From NCBI GenBank assembly GCA_951812925.1, contig OX638372.1:88247058-88311057 (forward strand): a stretch of 64,000 bases of DNA, given 5' to 3'. Position 1 is the first letter of the stretch. Each line of letters opens with the position of its first letter. This DNA comes from Calliopum simillimum (taxonomy: Eukaryota > Arthropoda > Insecta > Diptera > Lauxaniidae). The notes under the pieces were generated by a model. That model was not told the origin of the DNA. It ran no database searches and saw nothing but the letters and a program-made list of their open reading frames with translations. Position numbers and translations under genes: made by a program. Shown piece after piece: positions 20,630-32,600 of this stretch.

Positions 20630-20837
20630 ACTAGCCAAAACAGCCTTTAAAATATAAAATAAGTATTTGGAGTTTTAAGATGTTATGTTTTTTTTTGCAT
20701 TTTAGGTGGAGATATTTTGTTACAACATAACAAATGACGAAACTGTAGTTGTTGAATTATTAGTTTAAAGTGACTTCTGTTCAAAAAAAAAGATCTTTCA
20801 CTTTTTAATGAGAATCGCTTTATTTGGAACAGTTTGT

Positions 20838-20905
20838 TTCAGGCGTTATTTCGTTTTTTTTTTGGGCGTTATTTCCTTGGGCGTTATTTCCTAACGCCTT
20901 TGTTT
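20838..20905. repeat. GGGCGTTATTTCG repeat cluster
   Basis: Three copies of GGCGTTATTTC within the foldback interior, the same repeat as at 12940 and 32300. Confidence 0.5.
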
Positions 20906-21170
20906 CATACCACTTATAGTTTAGGATATATAATTCAATGAAATTCGACATTCCAATCTAACAAAAACTGATTTTCGCGACCTTTTAGGCTGTATAAATT
21001 TTGATATGGCAGTGCTTTAAAACTACAAAATAAACCTAATAAATAAATTAAGGAACTAAATTGATAGAATCAGTCTAATTTCTCTGCACTACTCTTCTGA
21101 ACTATAAGCCGTACCAAAACAACCCTCACAACGTTTTTTAAAATATTTCTACAAAAAATTTTTATACAAA

Positions 21171-21314
21171 TCGTCGCCCGAGTTCTCGTTTGCCCCATAC
21201 GCATATTCGTTAAAAAAACAAAAGCAAATAACTTGCGTTTGTTTCGACAAAAGATATGTTATTTTGCTTTTTTAACGAATATGCTTATGGGGCAAAAGAG
21301 AACTCAGACAACGA
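21171..21314. mobile_element. palindromic MITE, 144 bp, nested in foldback interior
   Basis: The left end TCGTCGCCCGAGTTCTCGTT and right end TCGTTGTCTGAGTTCTCTTT (reverse complement) continue into paired TTTGCCCCATA and CGAATATGC..TAACGAATATG blocks. Non-coding. Confidence 0.65.
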
Positions 21315-21584
21315 AATGTTAAAAACTAAAAAAAGGCATTGATGTAATTTTGTTTAATCTACTTAAATCGCTAATAACCTTCAATTTGCCGAATTGTGAC
21401 TTATGTCGTATTGTAATCAGGCCGACGAATATTCAAAAAATTAATATTATTCTACTTATATCTTCTCTTCTTTTACGAGTTAAAATTGTATGTTTATGTG
21501 TTTATATGTATGAACATATATACGAGATATTTGTGCAAAATATTTTCTTTGAAAACGGCTGCACCGATTTTAATGAACCTTGGG

Positions 21585-21905
21585 ATAGTGATGGATTTAA
21601 ACTTTTCCAATAGGACTTTTTCTTTCCGAGTTATGGTCCTTTGAAGAGAAGGTATTTGAAAGAGAAGGTATACAAAGGACGAAATTGCATTAGCATCGAG
21701 AAACCTATCTATTGCCAAAATACACTCAAAATGAGTCAAAATCTACTTCAGGGTGTTAGTGCCATTAAAGGGAATGCTCAGAGATAAAAAATGGTCGATG
21801 TCACGCATCCAAAATATTTCCTCCTTTGTATGGGAATACAATACCTTCTTTTCAAAGGATTATAACTGGGAAAATAAGAGTCTTATTGGCAAAGTCCGAA
21901 GGTAA
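21585..21905. repeat. inverted repeat pair
   Basis: TTTCCAATAGGACTTTTTCT near 21603 is matched in inverse by AATAAGAGTCTTATTGGC near 21878, and GGTCCTTTGAAGAGAAGGTA by TACCTTCTTTTCAAAGGATT. It is a relic of a palindromic element, with a relative at 18780-18930. Confidence 0.55.
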
Positions 21906-22371
21906 ATTTTAATTCCATTAAAAAAAAAAGAATTTAACCTTTTCTTGTACCTACGCCACAAGCCTGAAAACAGCGTAAAAGCTTTGAATAAAAAACATCG
22001 ATTAAAAGTATCAGATCAGATTATCGACCGAGCCGAGATCGGTCTCCAGGTACTATATTATTATATTAAACAAAAATTTAAGTAAAAAAAAAAATATTTA
22101 AATGATTTTTAACTTTAATCAATAACTAGAAATGGTTTTACATTTGTCCTGGACAAAAATAAGTACCATAATAAGCTTATTTTATGGAAACATATTTTTT
22201 TATATACATAAAATTGTTATTATTATTTGGTAAATAGGGGCAATAGAAAACTATCAAACAGTAAAAATACTAAAGAGCTGTAAACAAAATTAAAATTTAA
22301 AAAAATAAAACAAAAAAACAAGATTCATACATTTTGTTAAATAACAAAATTTTATTGTTACTATTTTTTAA

Positions 22372-22968
22372 TTAAATTGTTACATTGTAAATACAAATAT
22401 GTGCGTGTATTTTATTTTTCCCCGTGACTATTTTGGATGAACCTTTTTTCGATCCTCCATCAATGTGTAACCAATTTTCATCCATTTTGAGGTAAACCGT
22501 ATATTGCCCAATAGACTCTGACTGAAAAGTCCCAGAATATGCTATTACCCCGGCAAGCGAATAATTTTTTGCATTCTCAAGTTGAGGTTCACAAGGTATG
22601 CAGTCCAATACCGTGTCAGTTTGGTCACCAAGATCGGTTTCAATAATGAGATGAGCGTTATAAATTTGAGCAAGACTACCTACATTTATCTGCGCGTTAA
22701 TCGTTATAATTTTCGTATATTGCTTCTCCTTTTTATAAACGGGTAGTTCGCTTAAGATTAACACTCGTTTCAGATAAAAAGGTTTGGAGAGGCCGTTTTC
22801 GATTAAAATTTTAGCAAGCTCATGAGTCGGTGTTAGTTTTTCCGCACAAGCCATGCTGTAGGGCACACTATTTCTTAAGATTGAAGCTATAATTTGTGAA
22901 ATGCTATCAATAGCACATGTATTTCTTATGACATAAATTGTTCCTTTGTGATGAATATTTCTTGACAT
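22372..22968 (-). CDS. USP-like cysteine protease-fold ORF of the foldback element
   Basis: 198 codons from the ATG at 22968, whose codon is shared by both arms (ATGTCAAG). The N-terminal block IRNTCAIDSISQIIASIL resembles the Cys box of ubiquitin-specific proteases, with the candidate nucleophile at C18. The C-terminal block AGVIAYSGTFQSESIGQYTV then YLKMDENWLHIDGGS resembles their His box (usual form G-H-Y-T-A-Y followed by W..DD). The catalytic His is replaced by Gln at about residue 155, and the protein is shorter than a normal USP domain (about 300 aa). It may be inactive or a ubiquitin-binding relic. The frame is open throughout with no disabling mutation. Homology is inferred from motif shape only; it could be an unrelated TE-specific papain-like fold. 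Confidence 0.55.
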   Translation of the reverse strand: MSRNIHHKGTIYVIRNTCAIDSISQIIASILRNSVPYSMACAEKLTPTHELAKILIENGLSKPFYLKRVLILSELPVYKKEKQYTKIITINAQINVGSLAQIYNAHLIIETDLGDQTDTVLDCIPCEPQLENAKNYSLAGVIAYSGTFQSESIGQYTVYLKMDENWLHIDGGSKKGSSKIVTGKNKIHAHICIYNVTI

Positions 22969-24588
22969 CGATTTTATTTTATTCAATTCAATGCTTTTAA
23001 ATCAAAATTGTTTTTATTCAATTCAATTCGATTTCTTAATTTAGTTTTGATTACGTTTTATAAACGCTCGACTTTTGCGGAGCTTAAATCCACTTTTTCC
23101 AAAATAAATACATACCGCCCTGTTCCCAATTCCACTTTCACGTGAAAGTGGGTATAAAGTGGAATGCAAAACTTTTTAAAAAGTCGGCATTATGCTACGA
23201 CTTTTCAATTAATTTTGCTTTTTAAAGCTGTTTTTTCGATCAAATTGAGAAAAAAAAAATACAACATATAAGCTCCAGAGTTTTTCCCTTTTTTAGCGAG
23301 TAATTCTAATTTTTATTGCAAATGTACTATTATTTATATTGCAGAAATAAAAAACTCTAACTAAAAAAATATTTTTTCCGTTGACAAGTAAAAAGTCGGC
23401 AAATTGTTATTTTCGAAGTCAGTGTTTGTGTGAATTATTTGACATTTCATTATATCATGGTGTTAGTAAGAATAGTTCGAAAACAGGATGCCACCTGATT
23501 TTATTACTTAAATTGCAATAGAATATCTAATTAACCCAATAAAATGCACTGAGCATGAAAAAAAACTTTCTGAAATTCCCTCAAATCAGAGGAAACCCCA
23601 TAATTGGGCATCTCGCCTAATACATTATTTTGACAGACAAAATTGCGAGCAGTTATAATTTCAAGTGCATTGCAGCAGCCGTTGTTAACGTGAAACTCAA
23701 TTAAAGTTTATAAATTTAATAAAAAGCATTTTGATTCATAAATCTTGTTTACTTGTGTGCATTTTAATTGACAGCGAAAAAGTTTGCATTTCTACTGTGA
23801 AAAGTTAAACGTGTTGAACAGTCGTTGAATAGGCTTCACATCCACATCGAAAATAAAAAGTAATCAACAAGTCTTCGAAATTAAAAGTAATTGAAATAAC
23901 ACGGATTACGGAACAGGCCGGATAAGCTTCTATTATAATGGTTAAAAGAAAGAAAACTTAACTGACATCCATGACGGAAATTTATCTGTAGTCATTAAAA
24001 CGTACTTTAGGGATTCCTCATAAACGGTAACACTGTAAACGCTTCTCTCTATGCGGCACATAAATTGTTGCATACTTTCATGCAGTTCGATCATACATAT
24101 AACCCCAAAAAAAAAATATTAGTAGATGTGAATTTATTTTTATTCACTAAAATTTAAATATAGGACATACAAATTTAAAAATTACGGCACAACGCAGCAC
24201 AACCCTAGCACAATTCAGCACAACTATTTTTTTTTTTTAAATTTCAAAAATGGCTGGGCTAACTCGGATGCGAAATTGGTACTTTTCCCAAGAAACTTTT
24301 TTGTTATTATAGTTATTTATTTTAAATTAACGGCACAACGTGGCACAACTCTAGCACAACTTAGCACAATTTTAATTTTTTCGAATCTATGGAAAGTTTG
24401 GCCGAAAATCCAAAAAATAAAAAAGGGTTGAGCTAATTCGGATCTGAAAAATTGTTTTGCTTATAAAATTTTTGTTACTGAAAATTTTTTTTTTTAATTT
24501 GCGGCACAACGCGGCACAACTCTAGCACAATTCAGCACAACTTTAATTTTTTCGATTTTCGAAAATGGCTGGGCTAACTTTCCTGACA
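22960..24588. repeat. right arm of foldback element
   Basis: Inverse of the left arm, but with only about three subrepeats and split by an 807 bp insertion at 23115-23921. Without the insertion it is about 820 bp against about 1280 bp for the left arm. Confidence 0.78.
23115..23921. mobile_element. nested TIR element, 807 bp, 3 bp target duplication
   Basis: The ends are CCGCCCTGTTCC and CCGGCCTGTTCC (reverse complement). ATA flanks both sides (23112-23114, 23922-23924). Deleting the insert plus one ATA restores the left-arm sequence ACATAAGCTT exactly, which proves the limits. The subterminal GTTCCGTAATCCGTGTTATT matches a fragment at about 50016. No transposase ORF. Confidence 0.75.
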
Positions 24589-24824
24589 TAAGTACATAAT
24601 GTAATTTGCAAAATAATCGTGCACATATGCATACACATTATAATAGAAAAATTTTTGTCTTTGCAGATTTAACTTGGCTTCAAATTTTTGTACGACGAAA
24701 AAAATTATAATTTGTTTGCCCAATGAGTGTAACAATAGTTTCAGAACATTATTATTTCTAAACATTATTATTTAAATAAAAGATTTTGTTTTTATTTAAT
24801 TAAACGATTTTGTTTATATTTAAT

Positions 24825-26098
24825 TTATTTAATAAAGAACTGTGAGATTTTGGTCTGCGATTTTTTGCAATTTACATGGTATTGCACTGCAGTCTCACGA
24901 ATTTCTTGAAGTTTTAAGATGTCTGTTAATGGTAAGCAATTTTGTTCAGCCCATTTAATGCAAGTGTTAAGACTGTTAATTGCAGTATTGGATGTAATTT
25001 TCGATGAAGCAGCAACATTAACAATAGTGCTTTCTTCAGTGCTTTCAATTTCTTCTATGTCGTCTGCATTTGCGAAGTGAAAGTTGTCGTTTTCGTTTTT
25101 AAATAACCAATCATTTATTTCATTACTTGAAAACGAATTATCGTCTGTAATCTCCCGAAGATAATCGGTAACAGTTCCAATCATTGATTGTTGATTAACA
25201 AGTTCAGCTTGAATTATGCTCAGTGGTAAATCATCTTCTTCAGTTCATTGATCGTTAAAACACATTAACTGCCATACCTAAATTGGAGCGTCAGCGTTAT
25301 TTTACTGTCAAAAATTTCTCATGTACATACAATTTGTATGGCGCATACCGAAATTACCAACGCTGAACGCTCAGCTATTCGAATTTCCAATTTTGACAAA
25401 GCGTTATGAGGTGAAGTTAGCTGCAGAAAAGTAAAAAAAGGAATAACAATATGATTTTGACAAACAAATGACTTTAACGCAATGCTTTTTATTTCGGTAT
25501 GGCGCTTGGCGCTTTTGTGTAACGTTAAATAACGCAACGCCTGACGCTCCAATTTAGGTATGGCAGTAACACATTCCAGCATTTTTTTATAGCGTTGCAC
25601 GACAATTTATTCCATGCACGTGATAAAAGACAAACTGCATTTCGTAAGTTAAATGCTTTGATTTTGAGTTCTATGTTTTCGCTTTCACTTCCGATCAAAT
25701 GAGCTAAGAGACTTGTTTTGTAATAAAGTTTTGTTAAGTTGATAACATTTTGGTCCATTGGCTGTAGAATTGCAGTGCAGTTGCTTGGAAAACACATGAT
25801 GACTATCTTTCCATTGTCACTTTCTAATTGGCCATCTTTGGGATGGCAGGGTGCATTATCTAAAAGCAGCAGCGCTTTCTACTCAAGATCTCTAGAAGCA
25901 AGGAATGCTCTGACCTGCAACAAATTTCTTTCTGTGTTTGATTACTTATGTTTTATTTTATCTGCATGTGCTTATACAAACCTCGGGTACAAATACGTCA
26001 TGGAACCATTCTTCAAAAAATATCAATGTCATCCATGCATTTTTGTTAGCCTTGTAAATGACTGGTTTGTTGGAAAAATTGTGGAATGAATGCTCTGG
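24825..26098 (-). pseudogene. Tigger/pogo-type DDE transposase, broken
   Basis: Transcript order. VIYKANKNAWMTLIFFEEWF and HDVFVPE end at a GT donor near 25982. After an AG acceptor comes RAFLASRDLE, a stop codon (TAG), then KALLLLDNAPCHPKDGQLES, the DDE motif LDNAP, and CFPSNCTAILQPMDQNVIN. The C-terminal part TVTDYLREITDDNSFSSNEI runs to the stop at 24825. The N-terminal HTH/CENP-B domains and the first catalytic Asp are missing. Disabled by truncation, the in-frame TAG, a hAT-type MITE at 25267-25567 and a further stop near 25246. Confidence 0.75.
25267..25567. mobile_element. hAT-type MITE, 301 bp, inside Tigger transposase
   Basis: TIRs ACTGCCATACCTAAATTGGA at both ends (about 27 bp, extending to GCGTCAG), flanked by the 8 bp duplication AACACATT (25259-25266 and 25568-25575). 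An 8 bp TSD is the hAT hallmark. Internal subterminal copies of AACGCTGAACGCTCAGC-like sequence. The 93-codon ORF across it is chance. Confidence 0.85.
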
Positions 26099-26229
26099 GG
26101 GGGTTCAACAATTCGAAAGTAAAAAAACTACATACAGTACGAGACAAAATCGAACATCAGTTAATCGTTGTGGTGAATATTGCATAGAAAAAAAAAAAAT
26201 TTACCAACGAAATAAATTATATGCCAAAT

Positions 26230-26253
26230 ATGTAAATATGCCCCCCCCCCCCA
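26230..26253 (+). repeat. poly-C tract
   Basis: A run of 14 C at 26240-26253, unusual in this AT-rich sequence; possible assembly or sequencing weak point. Confidence 0.6.
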
Positions 26254-26267
26254 CACAGACAGACGAT

Positions 26268-26566
26268 AGCTCTCTTATCTAGATTATGGACGCAATAATG
26301 TTAAACTTTTTATTGCAAGATTTAAGGCATTTTTTAAACACATTTCATAGACATTGGACTAAAAGAAAATTTCCCAATTCAGGGTCTAAAAAATTCTGAT
26401 GCTTAACTCACTATTAATATTGTTTTTGATATTTTAGAATTTTTTGGACCCTGAATTGGGTAAATTTTCTTTTAGTCAATCACTGTCTATGAAATGTGTT
26501 TAAAAATGACTAAAATCATGCAATAAAAAGTTTCACATTATTGCGCCTATAATCTAGATTAGAGCT
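26268..26566. mobile_element. foldback MITE, about 300 bp
   Basis: Arms of about 130 bp pair almost end to end: AGCTCT..ATCTAGATTATGGACGCAAT on the left, AGCTCTAATCTAGATTATAG on the right (reverse complement), meeting at AATTCAGGGTC and TTTTTTAGA blocks. Non-coding. Confidence 0.75.
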
Positions 26567-27676
26567 GTCAATAGTCAATAACGTAAAAAAAGAAGAAATA
26601 AACAAATCGTTTTTGGACTATAACAATAAAAATACGACGTTCGCGACAAATAGATGGCGTTTAATTTGTGATGCTAAAAATTAATCACACCTATTCCAGT
26701 TAGCGTTCTAATTGTCGTTACTTTCCATTTTTCATTTAAATACGCATTTTTCAAATTTTATTACATACTCGTGTTTGCTTTATTCCTTTAGAATGCTTAT
26801 ATGTACACCAATTATAATTTATTAATTCAAATGCTAAAGCAACCTTGCATTGTAACTATTTAGTAATATAATTGTGTATTTATTTTCATAAAAAATTATT
26901 ATGTTTCTTTGACACAAGTATAAATATATTAATGATAATAGTAATAATAATGGTAATAATAAAAGTTAAAATAATAGAGTTTAGCTATTAAAGTAATTAG
27001 CCTTCATTAGCTATCTAGCGAAAAGCTTAAAATATATTCACAATTATCATCGTATTCGTATTTCAATTAAAACGATTGTATATTCATTCAAATCGTAATA
27101 AAAATGTGACATGACTGAAAATGCAACAGTCGTTTTGGTCGAAAATCGACTAAGATGATAAGGGCGATTATAAACGTAAGTTGTTTTTGTGTTGCTAAGT
27201 AACTTTAAAAGGTCAACAATTAAACATTTGTAATTTAAAAAAAGTAAGTAATTATAGTTAACGACTATTATTAGTTAATAAAAATTAATCTTAATTCAAT
27301 AGTTGTAAATTAAATAAAATATTTGTAAAACAAGATGGTAGTTTAAAAATGATAATTTTATGGAACCAATTTAATTGACTTTAAAGCCTATGATATTAAC
27401 GAATAGTTTGACGTTGTTCTGTAAAAAGTCACTTCGTCCATTTTCTTGCTTGTGAGATATTTAAGTTTAAGATTTTTGATATATAATTTATTATAATAAG
27501 TATAACGGGCGCTTGCTACTAATAATTCACTTTTTCCAATAAACGGACTTGTGAACCTTAACAGATCAACATTGATTTACATTTTCCTTTAATAATAATT
27601 ATGCATATTTGGAAATAATAATTTGCTTTCACAATAACGTTTAGACAATAACTAACTCAAATTCTGGCAACTGTTG
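26567..27676 (-). other. 3' flank and probable 3'UTR of zinc-finger gene
   Basis: No ORF or element end recognised. The part adjoining 27677 should be the 3'UTR of the large zinc-finger transcript; several TTTATT (AATAAA on the minus strand) sites exist and the real poly(A) site cannot be chosen. Confidence 0.45.
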
Positions 27677-29673
27677 TCATACATATTTATGTTTCAGGCT
27701 AGCAGGACACGCTTTCTTAATGTGTCGATATTCATTGCTGTTATCATATTTAGTACTTGTATTGATTTGATTCAATTTCAATTTTTCAACAACCACTTGC
27801 GCATCGATTTTAAAAAGTCCTTTAAAATTATTTATAGTTAATTGGGTGTCTAATCCAGCAATTGCTACTTTTGTATAGATTTTTGATAAATCTAAAGGCT
27901 CCGCTTTTTTGCCATAAAATGAATATGGTTCAAGTTGAGCTTCTGTATTTGTTGGGGGTGTCAGCAGCATATTTGATAGCGTGGATTCTGATATTTTACG
28001 TTTTTTATGTATTACGTTTGGTTTAAGCAACAATGCTCGACCGTTGGCACTTTCATTACTTCCAAATGCAACTGTTTGACGGCGTTTGGTGATTTTTTTC
28101 GCCTGGAACTGCACGGCAACTGCTGCATCTGTTGTAAGATCAATTTGTTGCTCATTATCTGGATTTGGTGAGTTATTGCGAGACGCTTCAACTGATTTTC
28201 TAGCCACCAAACGTGCAATCGACAGTCTCGGTATGGGTGGTTGCTGTGCGATTTTACAAATTTCCTTATACATATCACGTATTTTACTATTATCACGTCC
28301 ATATTTTGTATTGGCCAAATTCCTTTTGTTCATAATTAAGCCATTTGGAAAAATGACAAGTATTAATTGCAGATAATTTGTTATATCATTTATTGTGTAA
28401 ATTTCTGAAAATTTCTTCACTTCCTCCCTATGCTCCGTGTAGCAATGTTGCATATAACTACTGAATGATGCCTGTGACTCGTAACAGAAGTAGCAACGTT
28501 TAAATTGACCATAATGATCTATCATATGCCGTAATGTTGTCATTTCATCGACAGATGAAAAGAAACACAGTGGACAACGGTAAATAATTGTATTCTTAAT
28601 TTCGTTAAATGAGAAATTCGGATCATTTTTGTGTTTAGCACGTTCATGTGCAACTATTGACATACGATTTGCGAACAATTCATTACATATCATGCACTGA
28701 TTATAAGTTTGTGGTGTGCCCAGAAACTTAATGGCAGCTAGATGTGCTATCGTGAATGTCTTTATGTCCTGCGGTTGATGATTCGCAGTGTTATAGTGTT
28801 GTACAAGTTGTTCAGTACGTAAATACTTAAAATTGCAATAGCCGCATTCTAATTGCTCTGAATGCCTACCATCGGCGGCTAAATAGGATCGTGTTTTGTG
28901 AAAATCTTGCAAATGCCTTTCTAATTCATTGTAATCGCCATAAAATTCCAGGCATTCAGCACATTTAAGGCTAGTTAGTAAACGAAAGTAAAATGGTTTT
29001 GCATCCCTGGCAATGACATTGTGCATTCTCTGCCAGTGTTCATATTTAAGTTCCGTAAAACTGGATGATTTGTAGTCACAGTGGTGGCAAGCATATTCGA
29101 AATTACTAAGAATTGATTCATTAGATTGGGTAGTGGCTGCAGTGTCCAGAGTACCACTATTTTCCAAGCCGTCATCGTCATCATCCACTTCGTCACCATC
29201 TAGACAAAGTAGCTTACGATACTGCTCTGATTCTTCTTCATCCTCCATTAAAATACCACGTATGTGACGTATACGCTTTGGATCGTCACGTTGCCACAGT
29301 GGCCTAGTGTCAGCTTCTTTTTCCTGTGGAGTTGAATTTATTTTATGAAAGACATAACGTGCCTCGCGCGTTTTAGTCGGATGTTTTTCATCGATGTGCG
29401 TCATAATGTGGGCCAATTGTGTGGCACCAAACTGACAATGTACACATTGATATTGTTGTTTGCAAGCATGTTGAACACTAGCATGACTTATCATTTGATT
29501 ATATGTCATTGTTCTGTGCTTGCATATGTCACACTCCCATTTGTTTTTCGTATTAGCTGCGGCTGTTAACGACGAATTGGCTGCTGTAAGACTTCCCGAT
29601 GATTGCGAACTGTTGTTTGGTACATCGGCAGCGGTAGCAGCTCTTGTAGCAAATTGATCTTTGAATTTTTTAC
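27677..29673 (-). CDS. zinc-finger gene exon 5, eight fingers and CtBP-type motif
   Basis: Begins after TTTTGTAG in phase 1 (G|GT, then KKFKDQFATRAATAADV). An Ala/Ser-rich linker precedes WECDICKHRTMTYNQMISH. Eight C2H2 fingers follow, then a disordered tail with AEPLDLSKIYTK, a classic PxDLS CtBP-binding motif. Ends ACPASLKHKYV and stop. Confidence 0.92.
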
Positions 29674-32600
29674 CTACAAAAGGAAAAAAAAAAAAAAAAA
29701 TACGATATTAAAAATGGGTTTAATGATATAGAAGTGTTGAGATATGAAACAATCGAATTTTCGAAACATTCAAATTATTCCAATGACGCCCATATTTTTA
29801 ACGAAATAAAGCCCACAGCTTGGACGTTATATCGCCCAAATTATTTTCATATATTTCGTTCCTTTGGCGTTATTATTATGACGTGGTCTGATCGTTCGCG
29901 CAGGGAATTTTTTTTTGTGGTTCTGTGCACAGACCAAAAAAAAGTACCTTGCGCGAAAGATTAAATCACCGGAACTTTATGTATTCGGGGTCACTAAACC
30001 CGAATATAGTGCCAGATTAGCGAAGTTGGTTCGAGTTTTTCAGAAACCAGCAAAAATCTGTAATTTTCAACATTATTGTTGATTTCTGAAAAAACGCGAA
30101 CCAACTTCGCTATTCTGGCACCATATTCGGATTTAGCGACCCTGAAAACATAAAAACAGGTGGTCTGATCTTTCGCGCAGGGTACTTTTTTTTTCTGGGC
30201 CTGTGTAATTGGAACTAAATTTTAAAATTTTATACGCAAGTTTCAAGTTTCACGTAAGCATGTTCAGGGAGAGGAGTCAATAAAAATCTTACGTAAGATA
30301 AAAAACATACAATTTTTTAAATATAAGTCCACGCAATAAGCCCTTAAAACTGATTTGAAGTCGACAGAATTTTCTCAATTTCTACATGATTATGTTTAAT
30401 GCAGCTGGGAACGAAAACACTGAATGGCAACACGAAGATGACGTTTATGTTCCAACCGATTCAACGAAAGTTAAGCCTTACTTTCAAAGTTGCCACGGCT
30501 ATAAATCGAAAGCCGTTTGAGGTTTTGTTTTCTTATTTTCGACAAAAATGTAGATATAGACTAAAGAAAAGATAGTGTTCAAAAAACTGACCAGATAAAG
30601 TTGGATCTTGGATCTCAAAATCACAAAAATGCCGAAAAAATATATAATTATTTACCGTTTCGAGTACTTCTTGATACCGTTTTGTGCTTACGCAATGTCA
30701 TTTTTCCTTATTTGCAAATTCACTTCGAATAAAAAAATATTTTTTGATTTTTCGAGAATTTTACGATTTTTTGGCGCAAAAAACGGTATCAAGGAGTACT
30801 CGAATGCAATTGGCATGCTCTAAAGAGTTGTTCAGTTTAGTCTTGGCAACAATTTCGTTTTAATTGTTTGTCAAAATACGGTACGGTTTTGTAACTATGA
30901 CCAAAAATGGTTCACGATTTGCTTGTTTTTGCTTATATGAGGTGAGGTTCTAAATCATTGAAAATCTGCTTACGTAAGACTTGAACGGTCCGGCCCTTAA
31001 GACGCTAGTACTAAAAATAATTTACCTGTGATTAATTGCATAGTACGTATGCCCTCCGCTACATTTTCCAATTTCCTGTCATGTGTTATTAAATTGACAC
31101 GTTGTGTTACATGTTTTTCCTGAATATGACGTTCTACAAAATTTTTCATATAATGCAAATAATCACATTCCTCGCACTGATAAATCTTTTGACTATGAAA
31201 ACGCAGATGTTGCATTATCCGCTCAATGTTTAATGTACGTACGCTGATCTCATCTTTGCAGAAGGGACACAGATACTGCTGTAAATTACTATGCAGTGCA
31301 CTTAAATGCGAACGAAAAATATCATCTGAAACAGTCAAATATTGGCAATCAGGAACACCGCATGTAAACCTCCTAGATTCTGATATATATACAGTAGTAA
31401 GCTTAAAGGGTGGTTTAACTGCAATTGCAGTGGCACCAATTGATCCACCAGTGGTGCTGCTGCTACTATTGCCAGTTACTAATGAAGATGATGCTAAATT
31501 ACACATTTTATCAAAGTGACGTTCATTTGTGTTAAGGCATGGCACCGGATTCACCGGATCAACACTAGCCACATGCATGTATGCACCGCCACTGGTCGCA
31601 CTGGATGTCTTATGCATTTGCAGATGACGATACATATTTGTACGTACTTTGGTTTTGTAATTACATTCAGCACAATGTACTTCATTTTGAAATATTGGCT
31701 GTATAGGTAGCAAATTAATTTCATTAAATCCAAAATGTGTCTTGGAAGCGGCTTTTTTGCGTTGCAGTTCTGATATTAATTTTTCTCCAAATTGTTGTAC
31801 TTCAGTTGGACTTATTTGTTGATCATGCGCCAAAAGATATGTAACCTGACCTATCTCTGTTGTGTTCGGTAATACAAGCAATGGTGCAGTGATTATATTA
31901 GATACTTTCCAATGTTTTTCACAAAAGTGTTTCAACATTTGTGTAGTGCTGCTTGTAGTTGCCGTGCACATGTAACAAAAAACACTATGGCGTGCATGAT
32001 TTTTAATGTGAGCTTTAATACCAGTTGGCCGATGATAGACGGCAGTACAATGTGGACATTTGTAGCTATAATTGTTAACGTTCATAATACCAAGAGTTGT
32101 CAGATGATAAATAAGATGTTTGTGGAATGATGTTTCACATAATGATGTGGTACAACCCTTAATCGGACAACGAAATACCTTGGATTCTAGAAGGAAAAAA
32201 TAAAATACAGTTGTTAATACTGTGATATTACTAAGCGTATAACTCATATAAAATTATGTAAAATATTAGATAAAAACGGTTCGTCAGTAGTTTAAACACG
32301 GCATTAAGAAATAACGCCCAAAAATAAAACGAAATAACTCACAAAAAATAAAATGACGTAATAACCACCAAAATAAAAACGAAATAACTCCCAAAAAATA
32401 TGAAATAGTGCCCAAAAACAAAAAACGAAACAACGCCCATAAACAAAAAAACGAAAGAAAGCCCAAATTATTTTCGGCGTTAGGAAATAACGCCCAAAAA
32501 AAAAAAACGAAATAATGCCCATAAACAGAAAAAAACTAGTAAGGGCGTTACCTTTGGCTTGACCAAACATTAAATACCCTACACAGCAGTATTTTGAAAA

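Larger units (their letters stand above)
19350..24588. mobile_element. foldback (FB-like) DNA transposon, 5.2 kb
   Basis: The outermost ends are inverted: TGCCAGGAAAGTTAGCCCAG on the left and TGTCAGGAAAGTTAGCCCAG on the right (reverse complement). Both flanks carry the 11 bp sequence TAAGTACATAA (19339-19349 and 24589-24599), a target-site duplication. The long arms are built from tandem subrepeats, about six on the left and three on the right, as in Drosophila foldback/NOF elements. The arms run into promoter-like sequence up to a shared ATGTCAAG and then diverge. The interior holds a protease-like ORF (22372-22968) and decayed repeats. The right arm is split by an 807 bp element. No DDE transposase ORF is seen, so this copy is probably not autonomous. 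Confidence 0.82.

Noticed and set aside
25319..25600. 93-codon minus-strand ORF
   Set aside because: Falls almost wholly inside the hAT-type MITE and crosses its end; chance frame.
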